Numbered from the stretch's first letter, positions 32,352 through 41,862 are shown. The stretch: DNA of 64,000 nucleotides from Novosphingobium sp. SG919 (GCF_012932495.1 NZ_JABCNG010000004.1:310001-374000), one strand, 5' to 3'. Made by a program: numbers and translations. The notes: generated by a model not told the origin, from the letters alone.

Positions 32352-33010
32352 TCGCGCGCCTCTGGCCGATCTTTCGGCGCGACCTGGCGCTGCTCCTGCG
32401 CGGTGCACAGGGGCGGGGCGGGGCGGCGCTGCCCTTGTTGTTCTTCCTGGCGGTGGCGATGCTCTATCCCTTTGCCGTGGGGCCCGATGCCCGCCTGCTG
32501 GGCCGCACCGGCGCCGGGGTGATCTGGGTGGCGGCATTGCTGGCGGCGATCCTGCCGCTCGACCGGCTGGTGGAACCGGATGTGGAAGCCGGGTTGTTCG
32601 ACCAATGGGCCCTGCGTGGCCTTTCGGAAGAAGCGCTGCTGCTGGTGCGCATCGTGGCGCATTGGATCAGCTTTGGCGTGCCGTTGCTGCTGGCCACGCC
32701 GATCGCGGCGGGGTTGCTATCGCTCGATGCGGGGCAACTGGCCACGGTGGAATGGGGCCTGCTGCTAGGCACGCCGGGTTTGGCCGCGATCGGCGTGACG
32801 ATCGCGGCGCTGACGGCCGGGCTGCGCGCGGGCGCGGCGCTGGGCGGGTTGCTGGCCATCCCGTTGACCGTGCCCTTGCTGATCTTCGGCGCCGGCTCGT
32901 TGCAGCCGGGTGGGGAAGGCGGCTTGGGCCTGCTGGCCGCGTGCAGCCTGGTGGCGCTGGCGGTGGCGCCCTTTGCCGGTGCCGCGGCGATCCGCGCCGG
33001 CCGTGAATAG
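32348..33010 (+). CDS. ccmB: Haem exporter membrane subunit CcmB
   Basis: A 220-residue inner-membrane protein with six hydrophobic segments. LLFFLAVAMLYPFAVGPD and the charged loop RLVEPDVEAGLFDQWALRGLSEEALLLVRI are hallmarks of CcmB. It pairs with CcmA. ATG 32348 overlaps the ccmA stop as ATGA. ccmC, the usual next gene, is not here; cysteine synthase follows instead, so the other ccm genes must lie elsewhere. Confidence 0.92.
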   Translation: MIARLWPIFRRDLALLLRGAQGRGGAALPLLFFLAVAMLYPFAVGPDARLLGRTGAGVIWVAALLAAILPLDRLVEPDVEAGLFDQWALRGLSEEALLLVRIVAHWISFGVPLLLATPIAAGLLSLDAGQLATVEWGLLLGTPGLAAIGVTIAALTAGLRAGAALGGLLAIPLTVPLLIFGAGSLQPGGEGGLGLLAACSLVALAVAPFAGAAAIRAGRE

Positions 33011-33088
33011 ATCGGCGCGCGAATAGCTTTCGAGTGCCCAAGCGCAATTGGGTTGCCGATTGCGTCGGGGCACCTTAACTCGCTTGCC

Positions 33089-34087
33089 ATGACTGCTCCC
33101 GCGATCGTTCCCGACAGCCTCTCCCTCATCGGCAACACCCCGCTCGTGCGCCTGGCTGGGCCCAGCGCAGCGGCCGGCGCCGAAATCTATGGCAAGTGCG
33201 AATTTGCCAATCCCGGTGCCTCGGTCAAGGACCGCGCCGCGCTGTGGATCGTGCGCGATGCCGAAGAGCGCGGCGTGTTGCAGCCCGGCGGCACCATCGT
33301 CGAAGGCACGGCCGGCAACACCGGCATCGGCCTGGCCCTTGTGGCCAATGCGCTGGGCTACAAAAGCGTGATCGTGATGCCCGAGACGCAATCGCGCGAA
33401 AAGATGGACACGCTGCGCGCGCTGCGGGCCGAACTGGTGCTGGTGCCGGCGGCGCCCTTTTCCAATCCCAATCACTTCGTCCACACCTCGCGCCGCATTG
33501 CCGAGGAAACCGAAGGGGCGATCTGGGCCAACCAGTTCGACAACATCGCCAACCGCCGCGCCCATATCGAAAGCACCGCGCCCGAAATCTGGGCGCAGAT
33601 GGATGGCCGCATCGATGGCTTCATTTGTGCGGCGGGCACCGGCGGCACGATCGCCGGCACGGGCATGGGCCTCAAGGCGTTCGACGAGAAAGTCACCATT
33701 GGCCTGGCCGATCCGCATGGTGCCGCGCTCTACAGCTATTACGCCCATGGCGAGTTGAAGGCCGAAGGGTCTTCGGTGGCCGAAGGCATCGGCCAGGGGC
33801 GCATCACCGCCAACCTGGAAGGCGCGCCGATCGATACCCAGTTCCGCATTTCCGACGAGGAAGGGCTTTATTGGGTCGAGCGCCTGCTGGCCGAGGAAGG
33901 GCTGTGCTTGGGCCTGTCGAGCGGGATCAACGTGGCCGGCGCCGTGGCGCTGGCCAAGCAGATCGGCCCCGGCGCACGGGTGGCCACGATCCTGTGCGAC
34001 ACGGGCTTCCGCTACCTCTCTTCGCTCTACAACCCCGAATGGCTGCGCGCCAAGGGTCTGCCCATCTTCCCGTGGCTTGAGCAATAA
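33089..34087 (+). CDS. cysK: Cysteine synthase A
   Basis: A 332-residue PLP enzyme making cysteine from O-acetylserine and sulfide. PLP lysine is K47 in NPGASVKDRAA; the substrate loop is GTAGNTGIGLA and the phosphate loop AGTGGTIAGTG. LGLSSGINVAGA near the C-terminus is also conserved. It is slightly longer than E. coli CysK, with the RFISDEEG region typical of alphaproteobacterial forms. ATG 33089 chosen over the frame start because MTAPAIVPDSLSLIGNTPLV aligns with the family. Confidence 0.9.
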   Translation: MTAPAIVPDSLSLIGNTPLVRLAGPSAAAGAEIYGKCEFANPGASVKDRAALWIVRDAEERGVLQPGGTIVEGTAGNTGIGLALVANALGYKSVIVMPETQSREKMDTLRALRAELVLVPAAPFSNPNHFVHTSRRIAEETEGAIWANQFDNIANRRAHIESTAPEIWAQMDGRIDGFICAAGTGGTIAGTGMGLKAFDEKVTIGLADPHGAALYSYYAHGELKAEGSSVAEGIGQGRITANLEGAPIDTQFRISDEEGLYWVERLLAEEGLCLGLSSGINVAGAVALAKQIGPGARVATILCDTGFRYLSSLYNPEWLRAKGLPIFPWLEQ

Positions 34088-34101
34088 GCTATAGCTGCGC
34101 G

Positions 34102-34455
34102 ATGGCGCTGTTCGGCTTGCAACGCGAACGCAAGGTCTCCCCGTTTGGGGCGCCGCCTTCTGCGCCCATCGTGCCGGTCCACCACGTGCCGCTTTCGCCA
34201 CGTGAACTGCGTGCCCAGGCGGTCTATCGCCTGCAAGTGGGACTGTTTGGCCTGGGGGCCATCATCCTGCTGATCAGCCTTGCCAATGTGGTGATGGAGC
34301 GCGTGACGCTGGCCAATCGCGCCGCTGCGCTCGATCCCACGGTGGAAGCCAGCGCCACGGCCGCCAACGATCCCCTGGTCGATATGGGCGTCGCGCCGGA
34401 ATTGCCGGTTGGCGCCGCGCCGCCCCAGCAAAGCCCCAGCCCGCAACAGCACTGA
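34102..34455 (+). CDS. Hypothetical single-pass membrane protein
   Basis: A 117-residue protein with one membrane helix (about 47-66, LFGLGAIILLISLANVVM) between a Pro-rich N-terminal part and a Pro/Ala-rich tail rich in acidic and Gln residues. Found 14 bases after cysK, so probably co-transcribed. No family recognised; the shape is common among sphingomonad hypothetical proteins placed before the dcw cluster. Confidence 0.65.
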   Translation: MALFGLQRERKVSPFGAPPSAPIVPVHHVPLSPRELRAQAVYRLQVGLFGLGAIILLISLANVVMERVTLANRAAALDPTVEASATAANDPLVDMGVAPELPVGAAPPQQSPSPQQH

Positions 34456-34873
34456 TCGCGCCCGTTGGCTGCGCCGCGCGCGGCCAGGCGTGATGCGTTC
34501 GCGCGATTCTCCCGCTTCGGGGAAAATGCGGAACAGTGCGTCCGCGATTCCCGGTTCGCCACGGGAAAGCACGGGAAAAAGCACCTCCAAAATGACCCTG
34601 ATTCGGAAACCGACGGGATTCCAACGGTTTTTGCAGGAAACATTTCGTGAACACATCTTTGGTTAAAGGTAAAAAACCATAAAAAACCTCAATTGAATCA
34701 GGTTTTGACCGTTCTTTCCCGCAATTTCCCCTTTTCGCCCGGATGCTCCCGCGATAGCATGGCGCCATCGGGACAAACTTTCATGTCGCATCCGTGGGGG
34801 ATGGTTCGGCTGGTGTGCGCACATCGGCCGTCGACGGGAAGCTTTTGTCCGGCGGGCAAGGTGGTGACGGGAC
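34456..34873. promoter_or_regulatory. Leader region of the dcw cluster
   Basis: A 418-base non-coding region before mraZ, AT-rich in its middle. Two tandem CGGGAA boxes ten bases apart (34562 and 34572) resemble the spaced GGGA boxes bound by MraZ in other bacteria. A weak hairpin AAAACCT-N10-AGGTTTT is at 34683-34706. A promoter likely lies here but no -35/-10 pair is convincing. Confidence 0.35.
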
Positions 34874-35374
34874 GTGGCGGGAGCACCGTCAAACTACTGG
34901 GGGCAAGGCTTCTCGCCGCGTGGCGAGAAGAACCGCTTCGTGCTGCCCGCAGACTTCCGCGCCACCGTCAAGGACGCCTCCCAGGGCCAGCGCCTGCTTT
35001 GCCTCGATCGCCACCACAAATTCCCCTGCCTCACCGGTTTCGGGCTGTCTCGCGTCGAAACCTTTCCCGCCCGCATCGCCCGGGAAGAGGAAATGGCTTT
35101 CAAGCGGGGCGAGGATTTCGATCCCGATACCCGTGCCGCCCAGCTTTATGGTTTCCTGCGTGCCAGCTTTGACGAATCCGGTCGTTTCATCCTGCCCGAT
35201 CACCTCGGGGAGCAGGCCCGCGTGAGCGACGCGCTCTATTTCCACGGCGGCGGCGAATTCTTCACCATCTGGGCGCCCGAAGTGCTGTTCGAAATGGACA
35301 GCGGCTGGGACAGCGCCAAGGCGACGTGCCGTGCGCTGCTGGCCGAAGCGGCGCAGAAGGGGAAGCGCAAGTGA
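34874..35374 (+). CDS. mraZ: Transcriptional regulator MraZ
   Basis: A 166-residue protein of two SpoVT/AbrB-like beta-barrel repeats, first gene of the dcw cluster. The first swapped-hairpin is GEKNRFVLPADFR (18-30), the second DESGRFILPDHLGEQA (about 100-115). MraZ binds repeats upstream of its own operon and represses it in E. coli. The start GTG at 34874 gives the usual N-terminus; no ATG in frame is nearer. It overlaps rsmH as GTGA. Confidence 0.88.
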   Translation: MAGAPSNYWGQGFSPRGEKNRFVLPADFRATVKDASQGQRLLCLDRHHKFPCLTGFGLSRVETFPARIAREEEMAFKRGEDFDPDTRAAQLYGFLRASFDESGRFILPDHLGEQARVSDALYFHGGGEFFTIWAPEVLFEMDSGWDSAKATCRALLAEAAQKGKRK

Positions 35375-36369
35375 GCGATCTGCCGCCTTCCGCGCTCGTG
35401 CCCGTGCAGGCCCCGCACATTCCCGTGCTGCTCGATGAAGTGATCGCCGCGCTTGCCCCACAGGCCGGTGACGTGATCGTCGACGGCACGTTCGGCGCGG
35501 GTGGCTATACCCGTGCGATCCTGGCGCAGGGCGCCACGGTCCACGCCTTCGATCGCGATCCCGATGCGATTGCCGCCGGGCGCCTGTGGCCCGAAACCCA
35601 GGGCGCTGCGCCCACGCTGGTGCTGCATCCGCGCCGCTTTTCGGAAATGGCAGAGGCCATGGCGGAGGCGGGCATGGCCCAGGTTCAGGGCGTGGTGCTC
35701 GACATCGGCGTAAGCTCGATGCAGCTCGACCAGCGCGAGCGCGGCTTTGCCTTTTCCAGCGACGGCCCGCTCGACATGCGGATGTCGCAAGACGGGATGA
35801 GCGCGGCCGACTTCCTCAACGAAGGCGACGAGGCCGAAATCGCCGACGTGCTCTATGTCTATGGCGAAGAGCGCCAGTCGCGCCGCGTGGCACGTGCCGT
35901 GGTGGCGGCCCGGCCGCTCACCACCACCGGCCAGTTTGCCGCCGTGGTGCGCAAGGCGCTGGGCTATCGTCCCGGCGCGGCCAAGGATCCGGCCACGCGC
36001 AGCTTCCAGGCCGTGCGCATCCACGTGAACGGTGAACTGGACGAGTTGCGCGCCGCGCTCGATGCGGCAGAGCGGCTGCTCGCGCCGGGCGGGCGTCTGG
36101 CCGTGGTCAGCTTCCACAGCCTGGAAGACCGCATCGTCAAGCAGTTCCTGCGCGAAGCGGCCGGCGCCACGCCGTCGGGCTCGCGCCATCTGCCGCCCCA
36201 GGCACAAGCCTTTGCCGCGGTGTTCGAAAAGCCTTCGGCGGCGATCCGTCCGGGGGCCGAGGAAGAGGCACGCAACCCGCGCGCCCGGTCTGCCACCTTG
36301 CGCTGGGCGGTGCGTACCGCCGCCTCCGCGCGCGCGTTTTCGCAAAATGCGGGGAGCCTTTCGGCATGA
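35371..36369 (+). CDS. rsmH: 16S rRNA (cytosine1402-N4)-methyltransferase
   Basis: A 332-residue SAM-dependent enzyme (MraW) that methylates C1402 of 16S rRNA. SAM motif VDGTFGAGGYTRAIL, substrate region LDIGVSSMQLDQRERGFAFSSDGPLDMRM and the conserved VVSFHSLEDRIVK are present. GTG 35371 overlaps the mraZ stop by four bases; MSDLPPS then begins the protein. Confidence 0.96.
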   Translation: MSDLPPSALVPVQAPHIPVLLDEVIAALAPQAGDVIVDGTFGAGGYTRAILAQGATVHAFDRDPDAIAAGRLWPETQGAAPTLVLHPRRFSEMAEAMAEAGMAQVQGVVLDIGVSSMQLDQRERGFAFSSDGPLDMRMSQDGMSAADFLNEGDEAEIADVLYVYGEERQSRRVARAVVAARPLTTTGQFAAVVRKALGYRPGAAKDPATRSFQAVRIHVNGELDELRAALDAAERLLAPGGRLAVVSFHSLEDRIVKQFLREAAGATPSGSRHLPPQAQAFAAVFEKPSAAIRPGAEEEARNPRARSATLRWAVRTAASARAFSQNAGSLSA

Positions 36370-37175
36370 TCCTGTCTGCCCAACGCCTGCGGTCGATCGG
36401 TTGGCTGGCGCTGCTTGCGGTATGCGGCGCGCTGGTCATGATCCTGTCTTTCCGCGTCAATGCGCTGCGCAGCCAGGTGCACCGCGCCGAAGGGCAGATC
36501 GTCGCGCTCAAGCAGCAGAAGATGTATCTCGAAACAGAGTTCGAGACGCGCGCCAACCAGCAGCAGTTGAAGGCGTGGAACGACCTGGAATTCGGCTATG
36601 TCGCGCCCGTGGCCGGGCAGTACCTGGAAAACGAGCGCCAGCTTGCCGTGCTGAGCAAGCCGGCCGAACCCGATGCCCCCGCGCCGATCCGCGTGGCGAC
36701 GGTGGATGACAGCGTGATTGCCGCCGCCGCCTTCCCGGCATTGTCGGGCGAGCATGCCGGCGTGCGCCCGCTGGCCGAAACGCACGAGGCCGAGCGGGAT
36801 GGCGCCGGGGGCGACGATGGGGGCGCTGGCAAGCCGCGCAACCGCGCGCTCGACCATGCCGAAGCCACCGCGACGCTTGCCGAAAAGCTTGGCACGTTGC
36901 ACGCCCCGAGCGCGAGCAAGGCCGCGCACAAGCGGGATGGCGGCGACGAAAAGGGCGAAAAGCGCGACAAGGCCCCGGCCAAGCGCGTGGCAACGGTGGA
37001 GAAGGCCAAGCCCCAGGCTTCCCGCGATACCGGCGCCCAGACTAAGGCTGTGGCCAAATCCGCCAAGGCGGACAAGGATGACGGCAAAGGCAAGGCGAAA
37101 GCCAAGCCGGCCGTGAAGACTGCACAAAAGACTGCCCATACGGATCGCAAGACAGGAGTGAAGACGAGCCGGTGA
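36366..37175 (+). CDS. ftsL: Cell division protein FtsL with long Lys/Ala tail
   Basis: A 269-residue bitopic protein. One membrane helix at about 11-28 (GWLALLAVCGALVMILSF) is followed by a coiled coil (about 30-65) with LETEFETRANQQQLKAWNDLEFGYVAPV, matching alphaproteobacterial FtsL. FtsL forms the FtsQLB complex in the periplasm. It is much longer than usual (about 100-200). Residues 130-269 are low-complexity Asp/Lys/Ala and strongly basic near the end (KGKAKAKPAVKTAQK). Assigned also by position between rsmH and ftsI; ATGA overlaps on both sides. Confidence 0.88.
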   Translation: MILSAQRLRSIGWLALLAVCGALVMILSFRVNALRSQVHRAEGQIVALKQQKMYLETEFETRANQQQLKAWNDLEFGYVAPVAGQYLENERQLAVLSKPAEPDAPAPIRVATVDDSVIAAAAFPALSGEHAGVRPLAETHEAERDGAGGDDGGAGKPRNRALDHAEATATLAEKLGTLHAPSASKAAHKRDGGDEKGEKRDKAPAKRVATVEKAKPQASRDTGAQTKAVAKSAKADKDDGKGKAKAKPAVKTAQKTAHTDRKTGVKTSR

Positions 37176-38911
37176 ACCAGCTTACCGCCTCGGCAGCCAT
37201 CGCCACGGGCCGCGTCCAGCTGGCCAGCGTGCGCCAGCGTTCGCTGGTCACCGCCAAGGTTCGCGTCCTGGTGGTGGCTGTCGGCTTCATCTTTCTCACC
37301 CTGACCGCGCTGGTGCGGCTCACCCAGCTGGGGCTGTTCGAGCAGGCGCCCGATCGCCGCTCGCTGGCAGAGGCGCTCTTGCCGCCGCGTGGCGAGATCA
37401 CCGATCGCAACGGCGTGCCGCTGGCCCGCGCGTTCCCGTCCTATTCGCTGTGGTTCAATCCCAAGGCGCTGGGCGAGGGGGGCAATCCCCTGGTAAAGAC
37501 GCCCGAGGAAGTGGCCCGCGCGCTGGTCCAGATATTCCCCGATGCCGATTACAAGGACCTGGTGGAGCGCCTGAAATCGGGCAGGGGCAGCTACTTGCGC
37601 AAGCGCGTCCTGCCCGAGGAAGCCAACCGCGTGTTTGCCCTGGGTGAACCCGCGCTGGAATTCCCGCGTGAAAACCAGCGCTATTACCCGCAAGGCTCGC
37701 TTGCCGCGAACGTGCTGGGCTATGTCGATGAAGAAGGCCAGGGCCACGTCGGCATGGAGCAGGTGCTCGAGCCGCGCCTGCTCGATCCCGCGCAGCGCGG
37801 CACGCCGGTGGCGCTTTCGCTCGATTCGCGGGCCCAGGGCGCGCTGGAAGACGAACTGCTGCGCGGCATGCAGGAAAGCAACGCCAAGGGCGCGGCGGGC
37901 ATCGTCCTGGATGTGGACAGCGGCGAAGTGGTGGCGCTGGCTTCGCTGCCTTCGTTCAATCCCAACCGATCGGATCGCGCGTTCAACGACCTCGTGTTCA
38001 ACCGCGTGTCGAACCAGGTGTACGAGCTTGGCTCCACGTTCAAGCCGATCACCATTGCCGCTGCGATCGATGCGGGCGTGGTCACCGACCTGTCGGTACG
38101 CTATCCGGCCGGCCCCCTGCATATCGCCGGGCGCACGATCCACGACAGCCACAATTTCGGCGCCTCGCTCAACGTGCCCGAGGCGCTGATCCATTCATCG
38201 AACATCGTCACTGCACAGGTGGCCGACAAGCTGGGCGGCCCGCTGCTCAAGCGCACGATGATGGCGCTGCACATGAACCAGCGCCCCACCATCGAACTGC
38301 CGGCGCGCGGCTTCCCGCTGTGGCCGCACGGCGAAAACGCGGCTGGCGACTGGAGCCGGATCACCACGATGACGGTCAGCTATGGCCACGGCATTGCCGT
38401 CACGCCGCTGCACCTGGCCTGTGCCTATGCCGCGCTGGTCAATGGCGGCATCTGGCGCCCGGCTACGCTCTACAAGGTGGACCCGGCGCATGTGCCGGCC
38501 GGCACGCGCGTGTTCAAGGCGTCCACGAGTGCGCGCATCCGCCAACTCTTGCGCATGATCGTGGCCGATGGCACGGGGCGCAAGGCCGATGCCTCGGGCT
38601 TCCGCGTGGGCGGCAAGACCGGCTCGGCCGAAAAGCCGGGCAATGGCGGCTATCGCAAGACGTCGCTGGTGGCGACGTTTGCGGCGGCCTTCCCGATGGA
38701 CAAGCCGCGCTATGTGGTCATCGCCATGCTCGATGAACCGCAGGGCACGGCGGCCACCTCGGGCCAGCGCACGGCGGCGTGGAACGCGGCGCCGATCGTG
38801 GGCCGCGTGGTGCCGCGCATCGGGCCGCTGCTGGGCGTTGTGCCGGACGCCAGCCGCGACGTGGATATTTCTGACCTTTCGCCGTTGATCGGCAGTGGAG
38901 ATGGTGAATGA
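37172..38911 (+). CDS. ftsI: Septal peptidoglycan transpeptidase FtsI (PBP3)
   Basis: A 579-residue class B penicillin-binding protein that cross-links septal peptidoglycan. One N-terminal membrane helix (about 31-50) is followed by the pedestal (about 65-240). The transpeptidase has its nucleophile in STFK (288-291, serine 288), SSN (342-344) and KTGS (482-485). GTG 37172 overlaps the ftsL stop. All catalytic motifs are intact. Confidence 0.95.
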   Translation: MNQLTASAAIATGRVQLASVRQRSLVTAKVRVLVVAVGFIFLTLTALVRLTQLGLFEQAPDRRSLAEALLPPRGEITDRNGVPLARAFPSYSLWFNPKALGEGGNPLVKTPEEVARALVQIFPDADYKDLVERLKSGRGSYLRKRVLPEEANRVFALGEPALEFPRENQRYYPQGSLAANVLGYVDEEGQGHVGMEQVLEPRLLDPAQRGTPVALSLDSRAQGALEDELLRGMQESNAKGAAGIVLDVDSGEVVALASLPSFNPNRSDRAFNDLVFNRVSNQVYELGSTFKPITIAAAIDAGVVTDLSVRYPAGPLHIAGRTIHDSHNFGASLNVPEALIHSSNIVTAQVADKLGGPLLKRTMMALHMNQRPTIELPARGFPLWPHGENAAGDWSRITTMTVSYGHGIAVTPLHLACAYAALVNGGIWRPATLYKVDPAHVPAGTRVFKASTSARIRQLLRMIVADGTGRKADASGFRVGGKTGSAEKPGNGGYRKTSLVATFAAAFPMDKPRYVVIAMLDEPQGTAATSGQRTAAWNAAPIVGRVVPRIGPLLGVVPDASRDVDISDLSPLIGSGDGE

Positions 38912-40374
38912 AGCTGGGTTTGCTGGCACGGTCTGCCGGTGTTGCGCTGCCCCAGGCGGCCGCCGAGATCAATGTGACCGGCTTTGCCATCGACAATCGC
39001 AAGGTGGCGCCGGGCACGGTGTTCGGTGCCTTTCCCGGCGCGCAGGCCAATGGCGAGGATTTCATTCCCGCCGCGATTGCCGCCGGTGCGATTGCCGTGG
39101 TCGCCCGGCCGGAAGCCCGCGTCGAAGGGGCCGTGCACCTGGCCGATGCCAACCCGCGCCGCCTGTTTGCGCACTTGGCCGCGCCGTTCTTTGCCCCCGT
39201 GCCCGAAACCGTGGTGGCGGTGACCGGCACCAACGGCAAGACCTCGACCGTCGAAATGACGCGCCAGCTATGGCGCATGGCCGGGCACGCTGCCGCCTCG
39301 ATCGGCACCTTGGGCGTGACCACTGCCGACGAAAGCGTTTCCACCGGCCTTACCACGCCCGATATCGTCACGTTCCTGGCCAACCTGCATGGCCTGGCGC
39401 GCGAAGGGGTGAGCCATGTGGCCTATGAAGCCTCCAGCCACGGCCTTTCGCAGTTCCGCAACGAGGGGCTGCGCGTGGTGGCCGGCGGGTTTACCAACCT
39501 CAGCCGCGACCATCTCGATTATCACGAGACGATGGACGCCTATTTCGCGGCCAAGATGCGCCTGTTCGATGAAGTGGTGGCCGATGGCGGCAGCGCCGTG
39601 GTCTGGGCTGATGACGCGTGGAGCGACAAGGCCTTGGCCCATGTGGCGGCGCGCGGCCTCAAGGCGATCACCGTGGGCGAAAAGGGGGAGACCATTCGCC
39701 TGGCCGGCCGCACCCCCACGCAACTGGGCCAGGTGCTTGAACTCGTGCACCAAGGCGCCACCCGCAAGGTGACGTTGCCGCTGATCGGCGCGTACCAGGC
39801 GGCCAATGCGCTGGTGGCCGCAGGCCTGGTGATCGCGAGCGGCGGCGACGCTGGTCGCACGCTCGATGCGCTGGCACGGCTGCAACCGGTGCGCGGGCGG
39901 CTGGAACGCGCGGCGATCAGCCGCGTCGGCGCGCCGGTCTATGTCGATTACGCGCACACCCCCGATGCCATCGAAGCCGCGATTGCCGCGCTGCGCCCGC
40001 ACGTGGGCGCGCGACTGATCACCGTGATCGGCGCGGGCGGCGATCGCGATACCGGCAAGCGCGCGCCGATGGGCGCGGCGGCCTGCGCCGGATCGGACGT
40101 GGTGATCGTGACCGACGACAACCCGCGCGGCGAAGATCCTGCGGTGATCCGCGCCGCCGTGATGGCCGGTTGCGATGGCAAGGCGGTGGAAGTGGCCGAC
40201 CGCCGCGCCGCGATTGCCGCGGCCGTCAGCCAGGCCGGCGCGGGAGACATCGTGCTGGTGGCCGGCAAGGGACACGAACAGGGACAGATCGTGGGGCGTG
40301 GTGAAGCAATGCGGGTCTTGCCGTTCGACGACGTGCAGGTGGCCCGCGAATGCGTGGGAGAAATAACCGGATGA
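38908..40374 (+). CDS. murE: UDP-MurNAc-tripeptide synthetase MurE
   Basis: A 488-residue Mur ligase adding the third stem-peptide residue. ATP loop GTNGKTS (107-113); DNPR at 404-407 is the marker for meso-diaminopimelate use, so the wall is of the DAP type. The central domain and C-terminal YVDYAHTPDAIEAA follow the family. It overlaps ftsI and is followed at once by murF. Confidence 0.96.
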   Translation: MKLGLLARSAGVALPQAAAEINVTGFAIDNRKVAPGTVFGAFPGAQANGEDFIPAAIAAGAIAVVARPEARVEGAVHLADANPRRLFAHLAAPFFAPVPETVVAVTGTNGKTSTVEMTRQLWRMAGHAAASIGTLGVTTADESVSTGLTTPDIVTFLANLHGLAREGVSHVAYEASSHGLSQFRNEGLRVVAGGFTNLSRDHLDYHETMDAYFAAKMRLFDEVVADGGSAVVWADDAWSDKALAHVAARGLKAITVGEKGETIRLAGRTPTQLGQVLELVHQGATRKVTLPLIGAYQAANALVAAGLVIASGGDAGRTLDALARLQPVRGRLERAAISRVGAPVYVDYAHTPDAIEAAIAALRPHVGARLITVIGAGGDRDTGKRAPMGAAACAGSDVVIVTDDNPRGEDPAVIRAAVMAGCDGKAVEVADRRAAIAAAVSQAGAGDIVLVAGKGHEQGQIVGRGEAMRVLPFDDVQVARECVGEITG

Positions 40375-41849
40375 GCGCAACCGCCGCCCTGCTCGATTGG
40401 CCATTGGAGGCCGAGGACGATACGCCGCTGGCGCTATGGAGCGCGAGCGAGATCGCGGCGGCAACCGGGGGCAAGGCCTCTACCGCCTTTGCCGTGAACG
40501 GGGTGGCGTTCGACAGCCGCGAAGTGATGGAAGGGGACTTGTTCCTCGCGCTGCGCGGCGAAAGCGCCGACGGCCATCGCTTTGTCACTGGCGCGTTCGG
40601 CAAGGGTGCGGCCGCCGCGCTGGTGGAGCATCCCGTGCTGCACCCGCATGTGCTGGTGGAGGACACCACTGCCGCGCTCGATGCGCTGGGCCGCGCCGCC
40701 CGCGCGCGATTGGCGCCCGAGGCACGGGTGATCGGCGTGACCGGATCGGCGGGCAAGACTTCGGTGAAGGAAGCGCTGTTCGCCGCGCTCGACCGGGGCA
40801 GCCGGGGCCGCGCGCACCGCTCGGTGAAAAGCTACAACAACCACGTCGGCGTGCCGCTCAGCCTCTCGCGCATGCCGGCGCGCACGCAGTTCGGCGTGTT
40901 CGAGATGGGCATGAACCACGCCGGTGAGCTTTCCGCGCTGACGCGACTGGTGCGCCCGCACGTGGCCATCGTCACCACCATCGCGCCGGCCCACATCGGC
41001 CATTTCAGTGGCGAGGAAGCGATTGCCGACGCCAAGGGCGAGATTTTCGAAGGGCTGGAGCCGGGCGGGGTGGCGATCATTCCGGCCGACAGCCCGCACT
41101 ACGAACGCCTGCGCGCCAAGGCCGCGCAACATGCCGGCACGATCATTGCCTTTGGCCGTGCCGCCCATGCCGATGTGCGCCTGCTCGACGTGGTGGCCGC
41201 GCCCGGCGGCGGTTCGCTGGTCACCGCCGACCTGGGCGGCTTTGGTGAAGGGGGCGGCAAGCTGTGCTACACCGTGGCGCAGCCGGGCGATCACTGGGTG
41301 ATCAACTCGCTCGCCGTGATGGCGGCGGTGCGCGCTGCGGGTGGAGACCTGGGTGCGGCCGGCCTGGCGCTGGCGGAAATGGAAGGGCTGGCCGGCCGCG
41401 GCGCGCGCCATGCCATTGCCGCCCCGGGCGGCGATGGCAGCGGTACCGCGCTGCTGATCGATGAAAGCTATAACGCCAATCCGGCATCAATGGCCGTCAC
41501 TCTGGCGGGCCTGGGCGCCACCCCGGCAGCGCGGCGCATTGCCGTGCTGGGCGCGATGCGCGAACTGGGCGCCGACGAGGATCGCTATCACGCCGACCTG
41601 GCCGGGCCAATTCTGGCGGCGGGCATTGCCCACGCCGTGCTGGTTGGGCCCGAAATGGCGGCATTGGCCGCCGCATTGGGGAAAAGCAGCGGCACCGCGC
41701 TTGCCGCGTCGCTGCAAGTCGATCATGTGCACACGAGTGCCGAGGCCGCAGACGTGCTGGCCCGGATCGGCATTGCGGGCGGGGACGCCATCCTCGTAAA
41801 GGGTTCGAATTCGGTTGGTCTGGGCGCGCTGGTAAAGGCGCTGGCCTGA
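40371..41849 (+). CDS. murF: UDP-MurNAc-pentapeptide synthetase MurF
   Basis: A 492-residue Mur ligase that joins D-Ala-D-Ala to the tripeptide. ATP loop GSAGKTS (125-131), MGMNHAGELSALTRLVRPHVAIVT and LLIDESYNANPASM identify MurF. ATG 40371 overlaps the murE stop; a GTG-like frame seven codons earlier would lie within murE. Near-normal length. Confidence 0.95.
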   Translation: MSATAALLDWPLEAEDDTPLALWSASEIAAATGGKASTAFAVNGVAFDSREVMEGDLFLALRGESADGHRFVTGAFGKGAAAALVEHPVLHPHVLVEDTTAALDALGRAARARLAPEARVIGVTGSAGKTSVKEALFAALDRGSRGRAHRSVKSYNNHVGVPLSLSRMPARTQFGVFEMGMNHAGELSALTRLVRPHVAIVTTIAPAHIGHFSGEEAIADAKGEIFEGLEPGGVAIIPADSPHYERLRAKAAQHAGTIIAFGRAAHADVRLLDVVAAPGGGSLVTADLGGFGEGGGKLCYTVAQPGDHWVINSLAVMAAVRAAGGDLGAAGLALAEMEGLAGRGARHAIAAPGGDGSGTALLIDESYNANPASMAVTLAGLGATPAARRIAVLGAMRELGADEDRYHADLAGPILAAGIAHAVLVGPEMAALAAALGKSSGTALAASLQVDHVHTSAEAADVLARIGIAGGDAILVKGSNSVGLGALVKALA

Positions 41850-41862
41850 CAAGGAACGGTGA

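Noticed and set aside
34683..34706. Hairpin before mraZ as a terminator
   Set aside because: The stem is only seven A-T-rich pairs without a following U-tract; it is noted only as part of the leader.
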